A DNA stretch of 64,000 nt from Rhodococcus gordoniae (lineage in GTDB: Bacteria; Actinomycetota; Actinomycetes; Mycobacteriales; Mycobacteriaceae): assembly GCF_001646655.1 (NCBI RefSeq), contig NZ_LPZN01000031.1, positions 1-64,000 of the forward strand. Direction: 5' to 3'. Numbering within the stretch: position 1 is the first letter of the stretch; each line of letters begins with the position of its first letter. This document shows positions 1 to 9,581 of the stretch, in pieces. The translations under genes and the position numbers were made by a program. Under the pieces are notes generated by a model. That model searched no databases, was not told the DNA's origin, and saw only the letters and a list, made by a program, of their open reading frames with translations.

Positions 1-1
1 C

Positions 2-715
2 GGGACGCGCGCCGGCACCGGATGCGGCGCGACTGCGCTGGGCGCAGAGGGAAACAGACCCCGGACGGTGCTCCGAAGCGTCCGGTCGGGTCAGCGGACC
101 GGTGCGCGTGCCGTGCTCGACGCGCCGGGTGTCACCGTCGCGATGCTCGGAATCGGCGCGCACCGCATCGTGTTCGGCATCGACACACTCATCATGGTGC
201 TCGTACTGCGCGCCGCGGGCGGCAACTCCGGTGCTCCGGCCGGGGACAGCGGCTCCGATCTGCTGACGGGCTTCTCCGGATTCGGTGTCGCGGTCGCCTG
301 CACCGCCGCCGGCATGCTCCTCGCAGCGGTACTCGCACCGATCCTGATCCCCAGGCTGGGCCGTCCACGCACCGTCACGCTCGGCTTGATCGCCGCCGCG
401 ATCGTCCAGTTCACGCTCGTCACCACCGTGGCGGCCGGACCACTGCTCGCCGCGGCATTCCTGCTCGGTCTCGCCGGTCAGACCATCAAACTCACCGGCG
501 ATGCGGCGATGCAGATCGACATCGACGACGCCCGCAGAGGACGCGTCTTCGCATTGCAGGACACCGTCTTCAACATCGCCTTCCTCGGCGCGATCGTCGT
601 GACGGCCTTCATGATCGATCCCGACGGACGCACGCCCGCACTGGCCGTCGCAGGCGGGGTCGTGTACCTGATCGGCCTCGCCGCCGTGCTCGCGGTGCGC
701 CGCGCGCGGTGCTGA
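2..715 (+). CDS. MFS transporter, C-terminal part (5' end outside window)
   Basis: The reading frame is open from the first bases of the window to a stop at 713-715, so the gene begins upstream and only its C-terminal part is visible. The protein shows several hydrophobic segments separated by short loops (around VTVAMLGIGA, IVFGIDTLIMVLVL, AAGMLLAAVLAPILI and TVTLGLIAAAIVQFTLV). The loop RLGRPR between helices and the repeated Gly/Ala-rich helices are typical of the second half of a major facilitator transporter. An internal GTG at 68 is possible but is probably not the real start. The substrate cannot be inferred. The gene is convergent with modC, with 23 bp between the stops. Confidence 0.65.
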   Translation, partial: GTRAGTGCGATALGAEGNRPRTVLRSVRSGQRTGARAVLDAPGVTVAMLGIGAHRIVFGIDTLIMVLVLRAAGGNSGAPAGDSGSDLLTGFSGFGVAVACTAAGMLLAAVLAPILIPRLGRPRTVTLGLIAAAIVQFTLVTTVAAGPLLAAAFLLGLAGQTIKLTGDAAMQIDIDDARRGRVFALQDTVFNIAFLGAIVVTAFMIDPDGRTPALAVAGGVVYLIGLAAVLAVRRARC

Positions 716-738
716 TCACGCGTGCAGCGTGGTATCGC

Positions 739-1800
739 TCACGAGCGCAGCGCGGCCGGATGGATCCCCACCTCCGTGGCCTTCACGACGAACCACACGA
801 CGTCGCCCGGGTGGACGTCCAGGTCGGCGAGTGCCGCCGTCGTGATCTCCGCGGCGATACCCGTACCCGACCGCACGAGCACCGTCGATCCCTGCGCCTC
901 GAGTTCCGCGATCCTCACGCGCAGGGCGTTGCGAGGGCTCCCGTGCGGGGCATCGGTGTAGACGGCCACCGCCGACGGCGCGAAGACGGCGACGGCTGCC
1001 GTGCCCGGAACGCAGTCGTCGTGGACGCGACCGTGGACGACACCGTCCGCGGATTCCAGCGCGTCCTGTCGTACGGTTCCGGTCACGAGATTGGTCCCCG
1101 CGATGCGGGCGGCGAAGGCGCTGCGCGGTCGCGTCAGCACCCGGCGTACCGGTCCGTCCTCGACGATGCGGCCGGCCTCGATCACGATCACCCGATCGGC
1201 GAGTGCGAGCACGTCCAGCGGGTCGTGGGTGACGAGCAGGGCCGTGCGGCCGCTGTCGCGCAGGACGCGCCGCAGCAACGACCGCAGCACCGGCGTCGCG
1301 GTGACGTCGAGCGCGGCCATCGGCTCGTCGAGCAACAACAGGTGCGGCTCGGCCGCCAGGGCACGCGCGAGCGCGACCCGCTGTGCCTGTCCACCCGACA
1401 GTTCGTGCGGGCGGCGATCGGCGAGATCCGCCGCATCGACCTCCCGGAGCCATCTCTCGGCGCGGGCACAGGCTTCACGCCGGCCCACACCCGCACTGCG
1501 CGGCGCGAACTCCACGTTGCCCGCGACGGTCAGGTGCGGGAAGAGCAGGGCCTGCTGGGCGAGCAGCACCACCGACCGGTCGTGCGGAGCCACAGCGACA
1601 CCGGTCGCGGTGTCGGTGAGGACGCGGCCGTCCAGTTCGACGCGACCGCCATCGGGACGCAGCAGCCCGGACACCACACCCAGGAGGGTCGACTTTCCGG
1701 CACCGTTCGGGCCGAGCACCGCGACGATCTCACCCTGCGCGACCTCCAGTTCGACGTCGACATCGCGTGCGGCGACCCGGGCCCGCACCGTGAGGCTCAC
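739..1800 (-). CDS. modC: Molybdate ABC transporter ATP-binding protein ModC
   Basis: This is the cytoplasmic ATPase that energises molybdate uptake with ModB and ModA. The 353-residue protein has Walker [10 protein letters not shown] at residues 30-38, the ABC signature LSGGQ at 134-138 and Walker B LLLLDEP ending at 160. About 100 further residues form a TOBE-like regulatory region that binds oxyanion in this family. Its start overlaps the modB stop by 4 bp (1797-1800), so the two are translationally coupled. It is last in a leftward block of regulator, modA, modB, modC. A sulfate or tungstate ATPase is the alternative, but the adjoining TOBE regulator and a molybdenum enzyme upstream favour molybdate. 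Confidence 0.9.
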   Translation of the reverse strand: MSLTVRARVAARDVDVELEVAQGEIVAVLGPNGAGKSTLLGVVSGLLRPDGGRVELDGRVLTDTATGVAVAPHDRSVVLLAQQALLFPHLTVAGNVEFAPRSAGVGRREACARAERWLREVDAADLADRRPHELSGGQAQRVALARALAAEPHLLLLDEPMAALDVTATPVLRSLLRRVLRDSGRTALLVTHDPLDVLALADRVIVIEAGRIVEDGPVRRVLTRPRSAFAARIAGTNLVTGTVRQDALESADGVVHGRVHDDCVPGTAAVAVFAPSAVAVYTDAPHGSPRNALRVRIAELEAQGSTVLVRSGTGIAAEITTAALADLDVHPGDVVWFVVKATEVGIHPAALRS

Positions 1801-2582
1801 AGCGGCCGCTCCTTCCGCCGCGAGTACACGGCCACGACGATCACGACGGCCACCAGGATCAGTACCAGCGACAGGGCGACGGCGGCGTCCGGGTCGGTTT
1901 CCCGCTGCAGATAGATCTCGAGCGGGAGCGTGCGGGTCACGCCCTGCAGGCTGCCGGCGAAGGTGAGGGTCGCGCCGAATTCACCCAGGGCACGGGCGAA
2001 TGCGAGCACCGAACCCGAGACGAGACCGGGTAGCACGAGAGGCAGGGTGATGCGCCGGAAGACCGTCGTGGGGCGCGCCCCGAGCGTGGCCGCGACGTCC
2101 TCGTAGCGCGAACCGGCGCTGCGCAGCGCCCCTTCGAGACTCGTGACGAGGAAGGGCAGCGCGACGAAGGTCTGCGCGAGCACGACCGCCGTGGTGGTGA
2201 AGGCGATCTGCACGCCGAGCGCGTGGAGATGCTCACCGATCAGCCCCCGGCGTCCGAAGGTGTAGAGCAGGGCGATGCCACCCACGACCGGTGGCAGCAC
2301 GAGCGGCAGCAGGACGAACCCGCGGATCACGGATATCCAGCGGAAGGGGCTGCGCGCGAGCACCACCGCGAGAGGCACGCCGAGCACGAGGCACAATGCC
2401 GTAGCGGCCGCGGAGGTGCGCAGGCTCAATGCGAGCGCGTCGAGGGACGCCGGAGACGTCACGAGCGACGGGAACGTCGTCCAGTCGACGGTGAGCAGCA
2501 TCGCCACCAGGGGCACGACGACGAACAGCAACCCGAGCGCGGCGGGGACGAACAACCACCGGGGCAGTCCCGTCGCGGTCAC
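1797..2582 (-). CDS. modB: Molybdate ABC transporter permease ModB
   Basis: This is the membrane-spanning subunit of the molybdate importer, 261 residues with about five to six hydrophobic helices. The permease coupling loop, which contacts ModC, is visible around [22 protein letters not shown] (split by residues typical of the EAA motif). It overlaps modC by 4 bp downstream and modA by 4 bp upstream (2579-2582), a tightly coupled operon. The length is normal for the CysT/ModB family. Nothing is missing from the family pattern. Confidence 0.9.
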   Translation of the reverse strand: MTATGLPRWLFVPAALGLLFVVVPLVAMLLTVDWTTFPSLVTSPASLDALALSLRTSAAATALCLVLGVPLAVVLARSPFRWISVIRGFVLLPLVLPPVVGGIALLYTFGRRGLIGEHLHALGVQIAFTTTAVVLAQTFVALPFLVTSLEGALRSAGSRYEDVAATLGARPTTVFRRITLPLVLPGLVSGSVLAFARALGEFGATLTFAGSLQGVTRTLPLEIYLQRETDPDAAVALSLVLILVAVVIVVAVYSRRKERPL

Positions 2583-3325
2583 GGTATACCGAAGCCCGCA
2601 TCGGCGAGGACTGCCCGGCCGTCCGCACCGGTGACGAAGAGCACGAAATCATCGGCGCGAGTGGCGTTGCCGGAATCCGACAGCCTTGCGATGGGATAGA
2701 CGTTGACGATCTCCGCAGCCTCCGGAACGGAGACGACGGAGACGGTCTCGCCGGCTCTCGTCGCGTCGGTGACGTAGACCAGACCGGCATCGGCTTGACC
2801 CGAGGTGACCTTGCCGAGCACGTCGGTCACCGACGACTCCTCGGACACCGGCTCGAGGTCGGTACCGGCAGCCTCCTCGAGTCGCGTGGTGGCCGCACCG
2901 CACGGCACCTGAGGCGCACACACGACCACCGAGACACCCTTTCCGGTGAGATCGGCGAACGACGTGATGTTCTCGGGGTTCCCGGGTTCGGTGACGATCG
3001 TGAGCGTGTTGGTCGCGAACGGGATCGGTTCACCGGTAACGAGTCCGGCCTCGACGGCGGAATCCATCGTGCGGGTGTCGGCGGAGGCGAAGACGTCGGC
3101 CGGTGCGCCCTGCTCGAGTTGGGTCTCGAGATCGGACGAGCCGGCGAAGGAGAACTCCACCGTCACTCCGGGGTTCGTCTGCTCGAATCGTTCTGCGATC
3201 TCGGTGAACGGAGCCCGAAGCGAGGCCGCCGCGTAGACCGTGAGGACCTCCGAGTCCCCTCCACCGCTGCCGCACGACGTCAGCGCCGCAGCGGCAGCGA
3301 GCACGGCGAGCGCCCGGCGCCTCAT
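2579..3325 (-). CDS. modA: Molybdate-binding lipoprotein ModA
   Basis: This is the extracytoplasmic solute-binding protein for molybdate. The chosen ATG at 3325 gives a 248-residue protein beginning with three arginines, a hydrophobic stretch and a lipobox ending LTSC. It is therefore exported and anchored by lipidation at that cysteine. The mature part opens with [14 protein letters not shown], the hallmark of ModA, where the serine contacts the oxyanion. A longer frame runs upstream to 3457, but that extension is arginine-rich, unlike the family, and overlaps the regulator. The ATG overlaps the stop of the upstream regulator gene by 4 bp, which supports this start. Confidence 0.9.
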   Translation of the reverse strand: MRRRALAVLAAAAALTSCGSGGGDSEVLTVYAAASLRAPFTEIAERFEQTNPGVTVEFSFAGSSDLETQLEQGAPADVFASADTRTMDSAVEAGLVTGEPIPFATNTLTIVTEPGNPENITSFADLTGKGVSVVVCAPQVPCGAATTRLEEAAGTDLEPVSEESSVTDVLGKVTSGQADAGLVYVTDATRAGETVSVVSVPEAAEIVNVYPIARLSDSGNATRADDFVLFVTGADGRAVLADAGFGIP

Positions 3326-3726
3326 TCGGACCCTCCGGGTGTCTCGACGATGACGGTGGTCGCCTTCACGACGGCCACACCGATGCTGCCCGGCTCGAGA
3401 CCGAGTTCGGTCACGGCCTCGGTGCTCATGAGCGAGACGACCCGGTGCGGACCGCACTGCATCTCCACCTGCGACATGACGGTGTCGGACACGACGCGCG
3501 TGACGAGTCCGACGAAGCGGTTGCGGGCGGAGCTGCCCACCCCGAGCAGGTCGGGGCCGGAGGCCGCCTGGGTGCGCGCGAACTCGGCCAGTTCGCCGCC
3601 GTCGACGGTCTTGCGTCCGGCGGAGTCCTTGCCGGCCTGCAGCAGCCCTTGGTCGATCCAGCGGCGGACCGTGTCGTCGCTGACTCCCAGCAGCGACGCG
3701 GCCTCGCGGATCCGGATCGCAGTCAC
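3322..3726 (-). CDS. HTH-TOBE molybdate-responsive regulator
   Basis: A 134-residue protein. The first 60 residues form a MerR/excisionase-type helix-turn-helix (REAASLLGVSDDTVRRWIDQG). The C-terminal half is a single TOBE/Mop-like oxyanion-binding domain (SARNRFVGLVTRV..., VMSQVEMQCGPHRVVSLMSTEAV). Proteins of this build are found with mod genes in actinobacteria and are thought to couple DNA binding to molybdate or tungstate level. It is the first gene of the mod operon, overlaps modA by 4 bp, and lies immediately downstream of a dyad at 3737-3769 that could be its own operator. Autoregulation is an inference. Confidence 0.8.
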   Translation of the reverse strand: MTAIRIREAASLLGVSDDTVRRWIDQGLLQAGKDSAGRKTVDGGELAEFARTQAASGPDLLGVGSSARNRFVGLVTRVVSDTVMSQVEMQCGPHRVVSLMSTEAVTELGLEPGSIGVAVVKATTVIVETPGGSE

Positions 3727-3736
3727 TCTCGACTCC

Positions 3737-3769
3737 GCATATACGTCATGAACGACACGTTATATCCGC
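3737..3769 (-). promoter_or_regulatory. Dyad upstream of the mod operon, putative ModE-like operator
   Basis: In the 64-bp gap between the nitrate reductase stop and the regulator start, the arms GCATATACGT and ACGTTATATCCGC form an imperfect inverted repeat around a 10-bp centre. One arm lacks a single A. The TAACGT/ACGTTA half-sites recall oxyanion-regulator boxes. The position, about 10-40 bp upstream of the regulator start, suits an operator over the mod promoter. Confidence 0.45.
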
Positions 3770-3790
3770 GTCTGCGGACAAACAAGGGAA

Positions 3791-6700
3791 TCAGTAGACG
3801 TCGCGGACGTACCGCTTGTCGGCGGCCATCTGCTCGACGTACGCCGCGGCGGCGTCCCGGTCGAGCCGTCCGTGGGTCTGCACCACCTCGCGCAGGGCCG
3901 CGTCGACGTCCTTCGCCATACGTCCGGCATCGCCGCACACGTAGAAGTGAGCGCCGTCCTGCAGCCACTTCCACACCTGCGCGCCGTGCTCGCGCATCCG
4001 GTCCTGCACGTAGATCTTCTGCCGCTGGTCGCGGGAGAACGCCAGGGCCAGTTCGGTGAGGAAGCCGCCCTCGTGCATCGACTCGATCTCCTCGCGGTAG
4101 AGATAGTCGGTCTCGGCTCGCTGGTCACCGAAGAACAGCCAGTTGCGGCCCGTGTGCCCGGCCTCGCGACGATCGTGGAGGAAACCACGGAACGGCGCGA
4201 TGCCCGTGCCCGGACCGACCATGATCATGTCGGTCTCCGCCGCCGGCGGCCGGAAGTGTTCGTTACGCTGCACGAAGATCGGAATGTCCATGCCCTTGCT
4301 GTGATCGGCGAGAAAGGACGAGCACACGCCCGCCCGGGAGCGACCCTCGAACTCGTAGCGCACCACCGACACCGTCAGCTGCACCTCGCGGGGATTCGTC
4401 CTGGGGCTCGACGAGATCGAGTACAGGCGCGGGCGAAGACGACCGAGCAGCTCCTTCCATTCGACCCAGGGTGCCTTGAACGGGTACTCGGCGATGACGT
4501 CCATCGCCTGCCGCCCGTACAGCCACTGCTGCAGCTCGATCTTGTTGCCCGGTCGCAATAGCTTCGCGAGTTCGGCACTGCCGCTCTGCTTCTGCACGAA
4601 CCGGAGCAGTTCCGGTGTCACCCGGGTGATGTCGAGGTGACGCGTCGCGGCCTCCCGCAGCGGCACGGTGGGACGGTCGCCGAGTTCGACGGCGGTCTCC
4701 GCGTCGAGGGCCGTGACCTGGAGCCATTCGTCGACGGCTTCCGGGCCGTTCGTCGGCATCACCCCGAGGGCGTCGCCGGCCTCGTATTCGAATGCGGGAT
4801 CGAAGATCTCGAATCCGAACTGGCGCACGTCCTTCGCCGAACCCGCGCCGCTGAGTGCGATATTGCGGGTGATCCGCGTGACGAGCGGCGAGTTGCGGGT
4901 GTAGACGGGAGAGACCGGAGCCGGCGCGGCCGAGGCAACCGGGGCCGTCGAGCCTCCCAGCATCGGTACGAGCGACTCGAGCCAGTTCTGTGCGCGCTCG
5001 TCCTCTCCGGGTTCGCAGTCGACACGCCCGGTCAGGCGGGTCGCGCCGAGAACACTCAGACGGTCGTCGACGCGACGTCCGAATCCGCAGAAATCGTCGT
5101 AACTCGAGTCACCGAAAGCCAGTACCGCGTAGCGCATTCCGGACAGAACGGGCGCGGTGTCGGCGTCGAGTGCCCGCCAGAACGAACCGCCGTTGTCGGG
5201 CGGGTCGCCGTCGCCGAAGGTGCTCGTGACGACCACGAATTCCTCGATGTCCGCCAGCGTCGCGATGTCGAGTTCGTTCAGTCCCGCCGAGCGCACCGCT
5301 CGACCGGCATCGCCGAGCCGCTGTGCGCAACTCGCCGCGAAGGATTCGGCGTTGCCGGTCTGCGACGCCCAGGCCACCACGACGGCCGGCCCGTCCGGCA
5401 CCGTCTCGCCGGGGGCCGCGCCGGGAACCGGAACCGAGTGCACGTACATTCCGGCGAGCAACCCGTCGACCCAGGCGCGCTTGTCGGCCGGGAACGGCGC
5501 GGTCGTGGGAAGTACCGGTGTCGCAGTGACATCCGTAGTTCTGAGTCCGGCGAGCAACCCGGCGAGATAACCGCGTTCGGCGTCGTCGAAGGTCGGCGCG
5601 GGAATGCTCTCGAGCCCCAGCACCGTCTCGAGGCGATCGATCACCGAGCCGCCCTCGAGTACCGGTTCGATTCCGCCCGCGCCCTTCCGCACCGATACGG
5701 CGCAGACCTTGAACTCGGGTTGCAGCGAGGCCGGGTCGACGGCGTCGTTCGTCACGGCGTTGACGGCGAGCTCGTCGCCGAACAGGTCGTTCCAGTGGAA
5801 GGGCGCGAAACAGTTCCCGGGCAGCACCCGATCGGTGACGACGGCCGGCAGCACGGCCCGGCCGCGACGCGACACGATCTCGACGCGATCATCCTCGACG
5901 ATCGACAGGCGTCGGGCGTCCTCGGGATTGATCTCGACGAACGGCCCGGAATTCAGCTTGGTGAGTTTCTCGACCTTCCCCGTCTTGGTGAGGGTGTGCC
6001 ACTGGTGCTGGACCCGCCCGGTATTCAGGACGAACGGGTGCTCGTCGTCCGGCATCTCCGCGGCGGGCATGTGCGGGCGCGGGAAGAAACGGGCACGGCC
6101 GCCGGGGGTCGCGAACGCCAGGCGCGGTCCGGAACCGTCCTCGCGCACCACCGGCGTCCGGCTCGCCCCGTCGTTGAGATAGCGGACGGGGTGCCGGGTC
6201 TCGGTCGACTGCGGCGGGCACGGCCACTGCACCGGCCCTTCCCGCAGGCGGTCGTAGGTCATGCCGCGCAGGTCGTATCCGGTCTGCGGGTTCGCGAATC
6301 CGGTGATCTCCTCGAAGATCTCCTCGGCACTCGAATAGTCGAAGGCATCGCCGAAACCCATCTCCTGCGCGACCCGCGCGATGATCTTCCAGTCGGGCAG
6401 CGACTCGCCGACGGGTTCGACGGCCTGCTGCAGGAGATTGACGGTGCGGTCGGATCCCACGGTGACGTACTCGGATTCGGCCCACAGAGCAGCAGGGAGG
6501 AGAACATCTGCGTACGAAGCCGTTTCGGTCTCACGATAGACGTCCTGCACGATCACCAGGTCGGCCTTCCCGAGCGCCTCGAGAACGGTGGACCGATTCG
6601 CTATCGACGCCACGGGATTGGTGCAGATGATCCAGCACGCCTTGATCTCTCCGGCCGCCATCCGCTCGAACATGTCGACGGTGCCGCCGCCGCCCTCGGT

Positions 6701-7876
6701 GCGCAGCGTGCCGCGCGGCAGCGACCAGCGGTCCTCGACGAACGCGCGGTCGTCGACGGAGAGGACACTGCGCTGCCCCGGCAGGCCCGGCCCCATGTAT
6801 CCCATCTCGCGGCCACCCATGGCGTTGGGCTGGCCGGTGAGGGAGAACGGCCCACTGCCGGTGCGGCAGATCGCCCCGGTCGCGAGGTGCAGATTGCAGA
6901 TCGCGTTGGTGTTCCACGTGCCGTGGGTGCTCTGGTTCAGACCCATCGTCCAGCAACTCATCCACTCGCCGGCCTCGCCGATCCACTGCGCCGCCGTGCG
7001 GATGTCGGCCTCGGCCAGACCGGTGACCTCGGCGACGAGGTGCGGTGGGTAGTCGACGAGGAAGGACTCCATGGCGTCCCAGCCGTCGGTGAACTCCTCG
7101 ACGAAGGCGCGGTCGACGTGCCCGTTCTCGACGATCAGGTGCAGCAGTCCGTTGAGCAACGCCAGGTCGGTGCCCGGCGTGATCTGCAGGAACAGGTCGG
7201 CCTTGTCGGCGGTCGCGCTGCGTCGCGGATCGACGACGATCAGTCGCGCTCCCGCCTTGACCCGATCCATCATGCGGAGGAAGAGGATGGGATGGCAGTC
7301 GGCCATGTTGGAACCCGACACGAAGAAGACGTCGGCATGGTCGAAGTCCTCGTACGAGCCGGGCGGGCCGTCGGATCCGAGCGACTGCTTGTAGCCGGTC
7401 GCGGCGCCGGCCATGCACAGTCTCGAGTTCGACTCCATGTACGAGGTGCGCAGGTATCCCTTCGCGAGCTTGGTCGCGAGGTACTGGGCCTCGAGCGACA
7501 TCTGTCCCGAGACGTAGAGGGACACCGCATCGGGGCCGTGGGACGCGACGATGCCGCTCAGGCGCCGCGCGGTTTCGGCGATCGCATCGTCGAGAGGAAA
7601 CGGTGCGAGGTCGGCTGCGTGCTCGGAAGGTAGGGCGTCGGACCGCTCGCTGCGCAGCCACGCCGTCTCGAGCCGGCCCCCGGCGGCGAGCATCTCGGCG
7701 CTCGTCGCGCCCTTCGTGCACAACCGTCCCCTGTTGGCCGGATGATCCTTGTCTCCGTATGCCCTCACCACTCGTCGATCGCCCGTCACCGGATCGACGG
7801 CGACGTCGAGGAGCATCCCGCATCCCACACCGCAGTAGGAGCAGGTGGATTTCACCGTGGTGATCTCGTCCTGCAT
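3791..7876 (-). CDS. Fused assimilatory nitrate reductase / NADPH diflavin reductase
   Basis: This protein reduces nitrate to nitrite in the cytoplasm using a bis-MGD molybdenum cofactor, with its own electron supply fused on. The start at 7876 is preceded by GAGGAG seven bases upstream and gives 1361 residues. An upstream ATG at 7963 lacks such support. Domains in order: an N-terminal 4Fe-4S motif (C12, C15, C19, C53) and molybdopterin oxidoreductase; a dinucleotide-binding domain with NTGRVQHQWHTLTKTG near residue 650; a flavodoxin with SQTGNAESF near 835; a CysJ-type FAD domain with RLYSISSSP near 1150; an NADP domain with GPGTGIAPFRGF near 1215; and the C-terminal YVRDVY typical of sulfite reductase flavoproteins. 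No nitrite reductase is visible in the window. Such fusions are annotated in actinobacteria as bifunctional nitrate reductase/sulfite reductase flavoprotein. The mod operon follows 64 bp downstream. Confidence 0.88.
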   Translation of the reverse strand: MQDEITTVKSTCSYCGVGCGMLLDVAVDPVTGDRRVVRAYGDKDHPANRGRLCTKGATSAEMLAAGGRLETAWLRSERSDALPSEHAADLAPFPLDDAIAETARRLSGIVASHGPDAVSLYVSGQMSLEAQYLATKLAKGYLRTSYMESNSRLCMAGAATGYKQSLGSDGPPGSYEDFDHADVFFVSGSNMADCHPILFLRMMDRVKAGARLIVVDPRRSATADKADLFLQITPGTDLALLNGLLHLIVENGHVDRAFVEEFTDGWDAMESFLVDYPPHLVAEVTGLAEADIRTAAQWIGEAGEWMSCWTMGLNQSTHGTWNTNAICNLHLATGAICRTGSGPFSLTGQPNAMGGREMGYMGPGLPGQRSVLSVDDRAFVEDRWSLPRGTLRTEGGGGTVDMFERMAAGEIKACWIICTNPVASIANRSTVLEALGKADLVIVQDVYRETETASYADVLLPAALWAESEYVTVGSDRTVNLLQQAVEPVGESLPDWKIIARVAQEMGFGDAFDYSSAEEIFEEITGFANPQTGYDLRGMTYDRLREGPVQWPCPPQSTETRHPVRYLNDGASRTPVVREDGSGPRLAFATPGGRARFFPRPHMPAAEMPDDEHPFVLNTGRVQHQWHTLTKTGKVEKLTKLNSGPFVEINPEDARRLSIVEDDRVEIVSRRGRAVLPAVVTDRVLPGNCFAPFHWNDLFGDELAVNAVTNDAVDPASLQPEFKVCAVSVRKGAGGIEPVLEGGSVIDRLETVLGLESIPAPTFDDAERGYLAGLLAGLRTTDVTATPVLPTTAPFPADKRAWVDGLLAGMYVHSVPVPGAAPGETVPDGPAVVVAWASQTGNAESFAASCAQRLGDAGRAVRSAGLNELDIATLADIEEFVVVTSTFGDGDPPDNGGSFWRALDADTAPVLSGMRYAVLAFGDSSYDDFCGFGRRVDDRLSVLGATRLTGRVDCEPGEDERAQNWLESLVPMLGGSTAPVASAAPAPVSPVYTRNSPLVTRITRNIALSGAGSAKDVRQFGFEIFDPAFEYEAGDALGVMPTNGPEAVDEWLQVTALDAETAVELGDRPTVPLREAATRHLDITRVTPELLRFVQKQSGSAELAKLLRPGNKIELQQWLYGRQAMDVIAEYPFKAPWVEWKELLGRLRPRLYSISSSPRTNPREVQLTVSVVRYEFEGRSRAGVCSSFLADHSKGMDIPIFVQRNEHFRPPAAETDMIMVGPGTGIAPFRGFLHDRREAGHTGRNWLFFGDQRAETDYLYREEIESMHEGGFLTELALAFSRDQRQKIYVQDRMREHGAQVWKWLQDGAHFYVCGDAGRMAKDVDAALREVVQTHGRLDRDAAAAYVEQMAADKRYVRDVY

Positions 7877-7982
7877 CCCGCAACTCCTCGACACCGTCTC
7901 GACTACGCCGGTGTCCATGCTGGAGAACAGGTGTTGCCGTGGCGTCACCCGCGGTGAGCACACGGTGACATCTGGCTCACCT

Positions 7983-8050
7983 CGCCGTCACGGCGGTGTG
8001 AGATGACGCCGTCACGGCGGTGTGAGATGACGCCGTCACGGCGGTGTGAG
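7983..8050. repeat. 24-bp tandem repeat, 2.8 copies, each with a palindromic core
   Basis: Units start at 7983, 8007 and 8031; the third is cut after 20 bases. Every unit contains the perfect 13-bp palindrome CGCCGTCACGGCG followed by GTGTGAGATGA. The array starts right behind the pcnA stop and ends about 107 bp before the nitrate reductase start, so it could be an operator array, an attenuator or a transcript-end structure. Confidence 0.85.
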
Positions 8051-8051
8051 G

Positions 8052-9506
8052 TCAGGCCTTCTGCTGGTGCGCCCACCACTCGAGCAGCGCGGCCTCGGCC
8101 TCGTCGCGCTCGAGCGGACCGCGATCGAGCCGGAGCTCCTTGAGATAGGTCCACGCCTTGCCGACCGTCGGGCCTGCGGGGATCCCGAGAAGCTCCATGA
8201 TCGCGTTGCCGTCGAGATCGGGCCGCACCTTGGCGAGATCCTCTTCGGCGGCGATCCGCTCGATCCGTTCCTCGAGTCCGTCGTAGGTGGACCGCAGGGC
8301 AGCGGCACGACGCTTGTTGCGGGTCGTGCAGTCGGCGCGCACGAGCTTGTGGAGCTTCGGCAGCAGCGGCCCGGCATCGTGCACGTATCGGCGGACCGCC
8401 GAATCCGTCCACTGACCCTTGCCGTATCCGTGGAAGCGCAGGTGCAGGAACACCAGGCGGCTCACGTCCTCGATCATCTGCTTCGAGTACTTGAGCGCGC
8501 GCATGCGCTTGCGCACGAGTTTCGCGCCGACCACCTCGTGATGATGGAAGCTGACGCCGCCGTGCGGCTCGTTGCGCTTGGTGCCGGGCTTGCCGATGTC
8601 GTGCAGCAGCGCGGCCCACCGTAGGACGAGATCGGGGTCGCCGTCCTCGAGGTCGATGGCCTGCTTCAGCACGGTCAGCGAATGCCAGTAGACGTCCTTG
8701 TGCTGGTGGTGCTCGTCGATCTCGAGTTTCATCGCGGGGATCTCGGGGATCACCCGCTGCGCGAGCCCCGTCTCGACCATCGTGTCGATGCCTTCGATCG
8801 GGTAGTCGCCGAGGATCAGCTTGTCGAGCTCGGCCTGCACCCGTTCCGCGCTGATCCGCAGGATCTCGTCGGCCATGGCGACGATCGCGGTGTGCACGCG
8901 CTCGGTGAGGGCGAATCCGAGCTGGGAGACGAAGCGCGCCGCACGGAGCATGCGCAACGGGTCGTCGTGGAAGGAGTCCTCGGGCTTCGCGGGGGTGTCG
9001 AGCACGCCGGCGAGCAAGGCGTCCATGCCGCCGAGGGGGTCGACGAACTCGCCCGCGCCGTCCGCTCCGATGCGCACGGCCATCGCGTTGACGGTGAAGT
9101 CGCGGCGCACGAGATCGTCCTCGAGACTCGTGCCGTACTTCACGATGGGGTGGCGCGTGACACGGTCGTAGGCGTCGCTGCGGAAGGTGGTGATCTCGAG
9201 TTGCTCGAGTCCCTTCACCGCACTGATCGTGCCGAAGTCGATGCCGGTGTCCCACTGATGGTCGACGAATCCGCGCAGCAGCTCCTGCACGACCTCCGGA
9301 CGCGCGTCGGTGGTGAAGTCGAGATCGGTGCCGAGGCGACCGAGCAGCGCGTCGCGCACGCTGCCACCGACGAGATACAGCTCGTGTCCGGCGTCGGCGA
9401 ACCGCGCACCCAGCGGGGCGAGGATGTCGGACAAATCACGCAGAGTGGCCTCGGCTCCGGCGAGCAGCCGGGTACGACGGTCGGTGTCCGCGGTGGGGGA
9501 GTTCAC
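8052..9506 (-). CDS. pcnA: CCA tRNA nucleotidyltransferase (PcnA/Cca)
   Basis: It adds or repairs the 3' CCA end of tRNAs from CTP and ATP. The nucleotidyltransferase core has GGSVRDALLGR followed by the catalytic pair DLD (residues 61 and 63). An HD-type domain with LLHDIGKPGTK lies near residue 300, and a helical tRNA-binding C-terminus follows. The GTG at 9506 is chosen because AAGGTG precedes it by seven bases and the frame upstream of it is not family-like; this gives 484 residues. It is divergent from the nudix gene with 75 bp between starts, the same arrangement as Rv3907c/Rv3908 in Mycobacterium tuberculosis. Confidence 0.92.
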   Translation of the reverse strand: MNSPTADTDRRTRLLAGAEATLRDLSDILAPLGARFADAGHELYLVGGSVRDALLGRLGTDLDFTTDARPEVVQELLRGFVDHQWDTGIDFGTISAVKGLEQLEITTFRSDAYDRVTRHPIVKYGTSLEDDLVRRDFTVNAMAVRIGADGAGEFVDPLGGMDALLAGVLDTPAKPEDSFHDDPLRMLRAARFVSQLGFALTERVHTAIVAMADEILRISAERVQAELDKLILGDYPIEGIDTMVETGLAQRVIPEIPAMKLEIDEHHQHKDVYWHSLTVLKQAIDLEDGDPDLVLRWAALLHDIGKPGTKRNEPHGGVSFHHHEVVGAKLVRKRMRALKYSKQMIEDVSRLVFLHLRFHGYGKGQWTDSAVRRYVHDAGPLLPKLHKLVRADCTTRNKRRAAALRSTYDGLEERIERIAAEEDLAKVRPDLDGNAIMELLGIPAGPTVGKAWTYLKELRLDRGPLERDEAEAALLEWWAHQQKA

Positions 9507-9581
9507 GTCTTTGCACCTTACCGAGCAGCACGTTCGTGTGGTTGAGCCGGGACCGACGTCGGTCCATCTACTATCTATGAG

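Noticed and set aside
22-1914. 630-codon plus-strand frame at the left edge
   Set aside because: It overlaps the MFS frame and runs antisense through modC; Arg-rich with no domain.
3727-3790. Molybdenum-cofactor riboswitch before the mod operon
   Set aside because: The 64-bp gap is too short for the aptamer; only a simple dyad is present.
4637-7633. 998-codon plus-strand frame opposite the nitrate reductase
   Set aside because: It is a mirror of the real gene; the composition is Gly/Arg/His-rich without recognisable motifs.
7983-8050. CRISPR-like array
   Set aside because: The units abut without unique spacers and there are no cas genes, so this is a simple tandem repeat.
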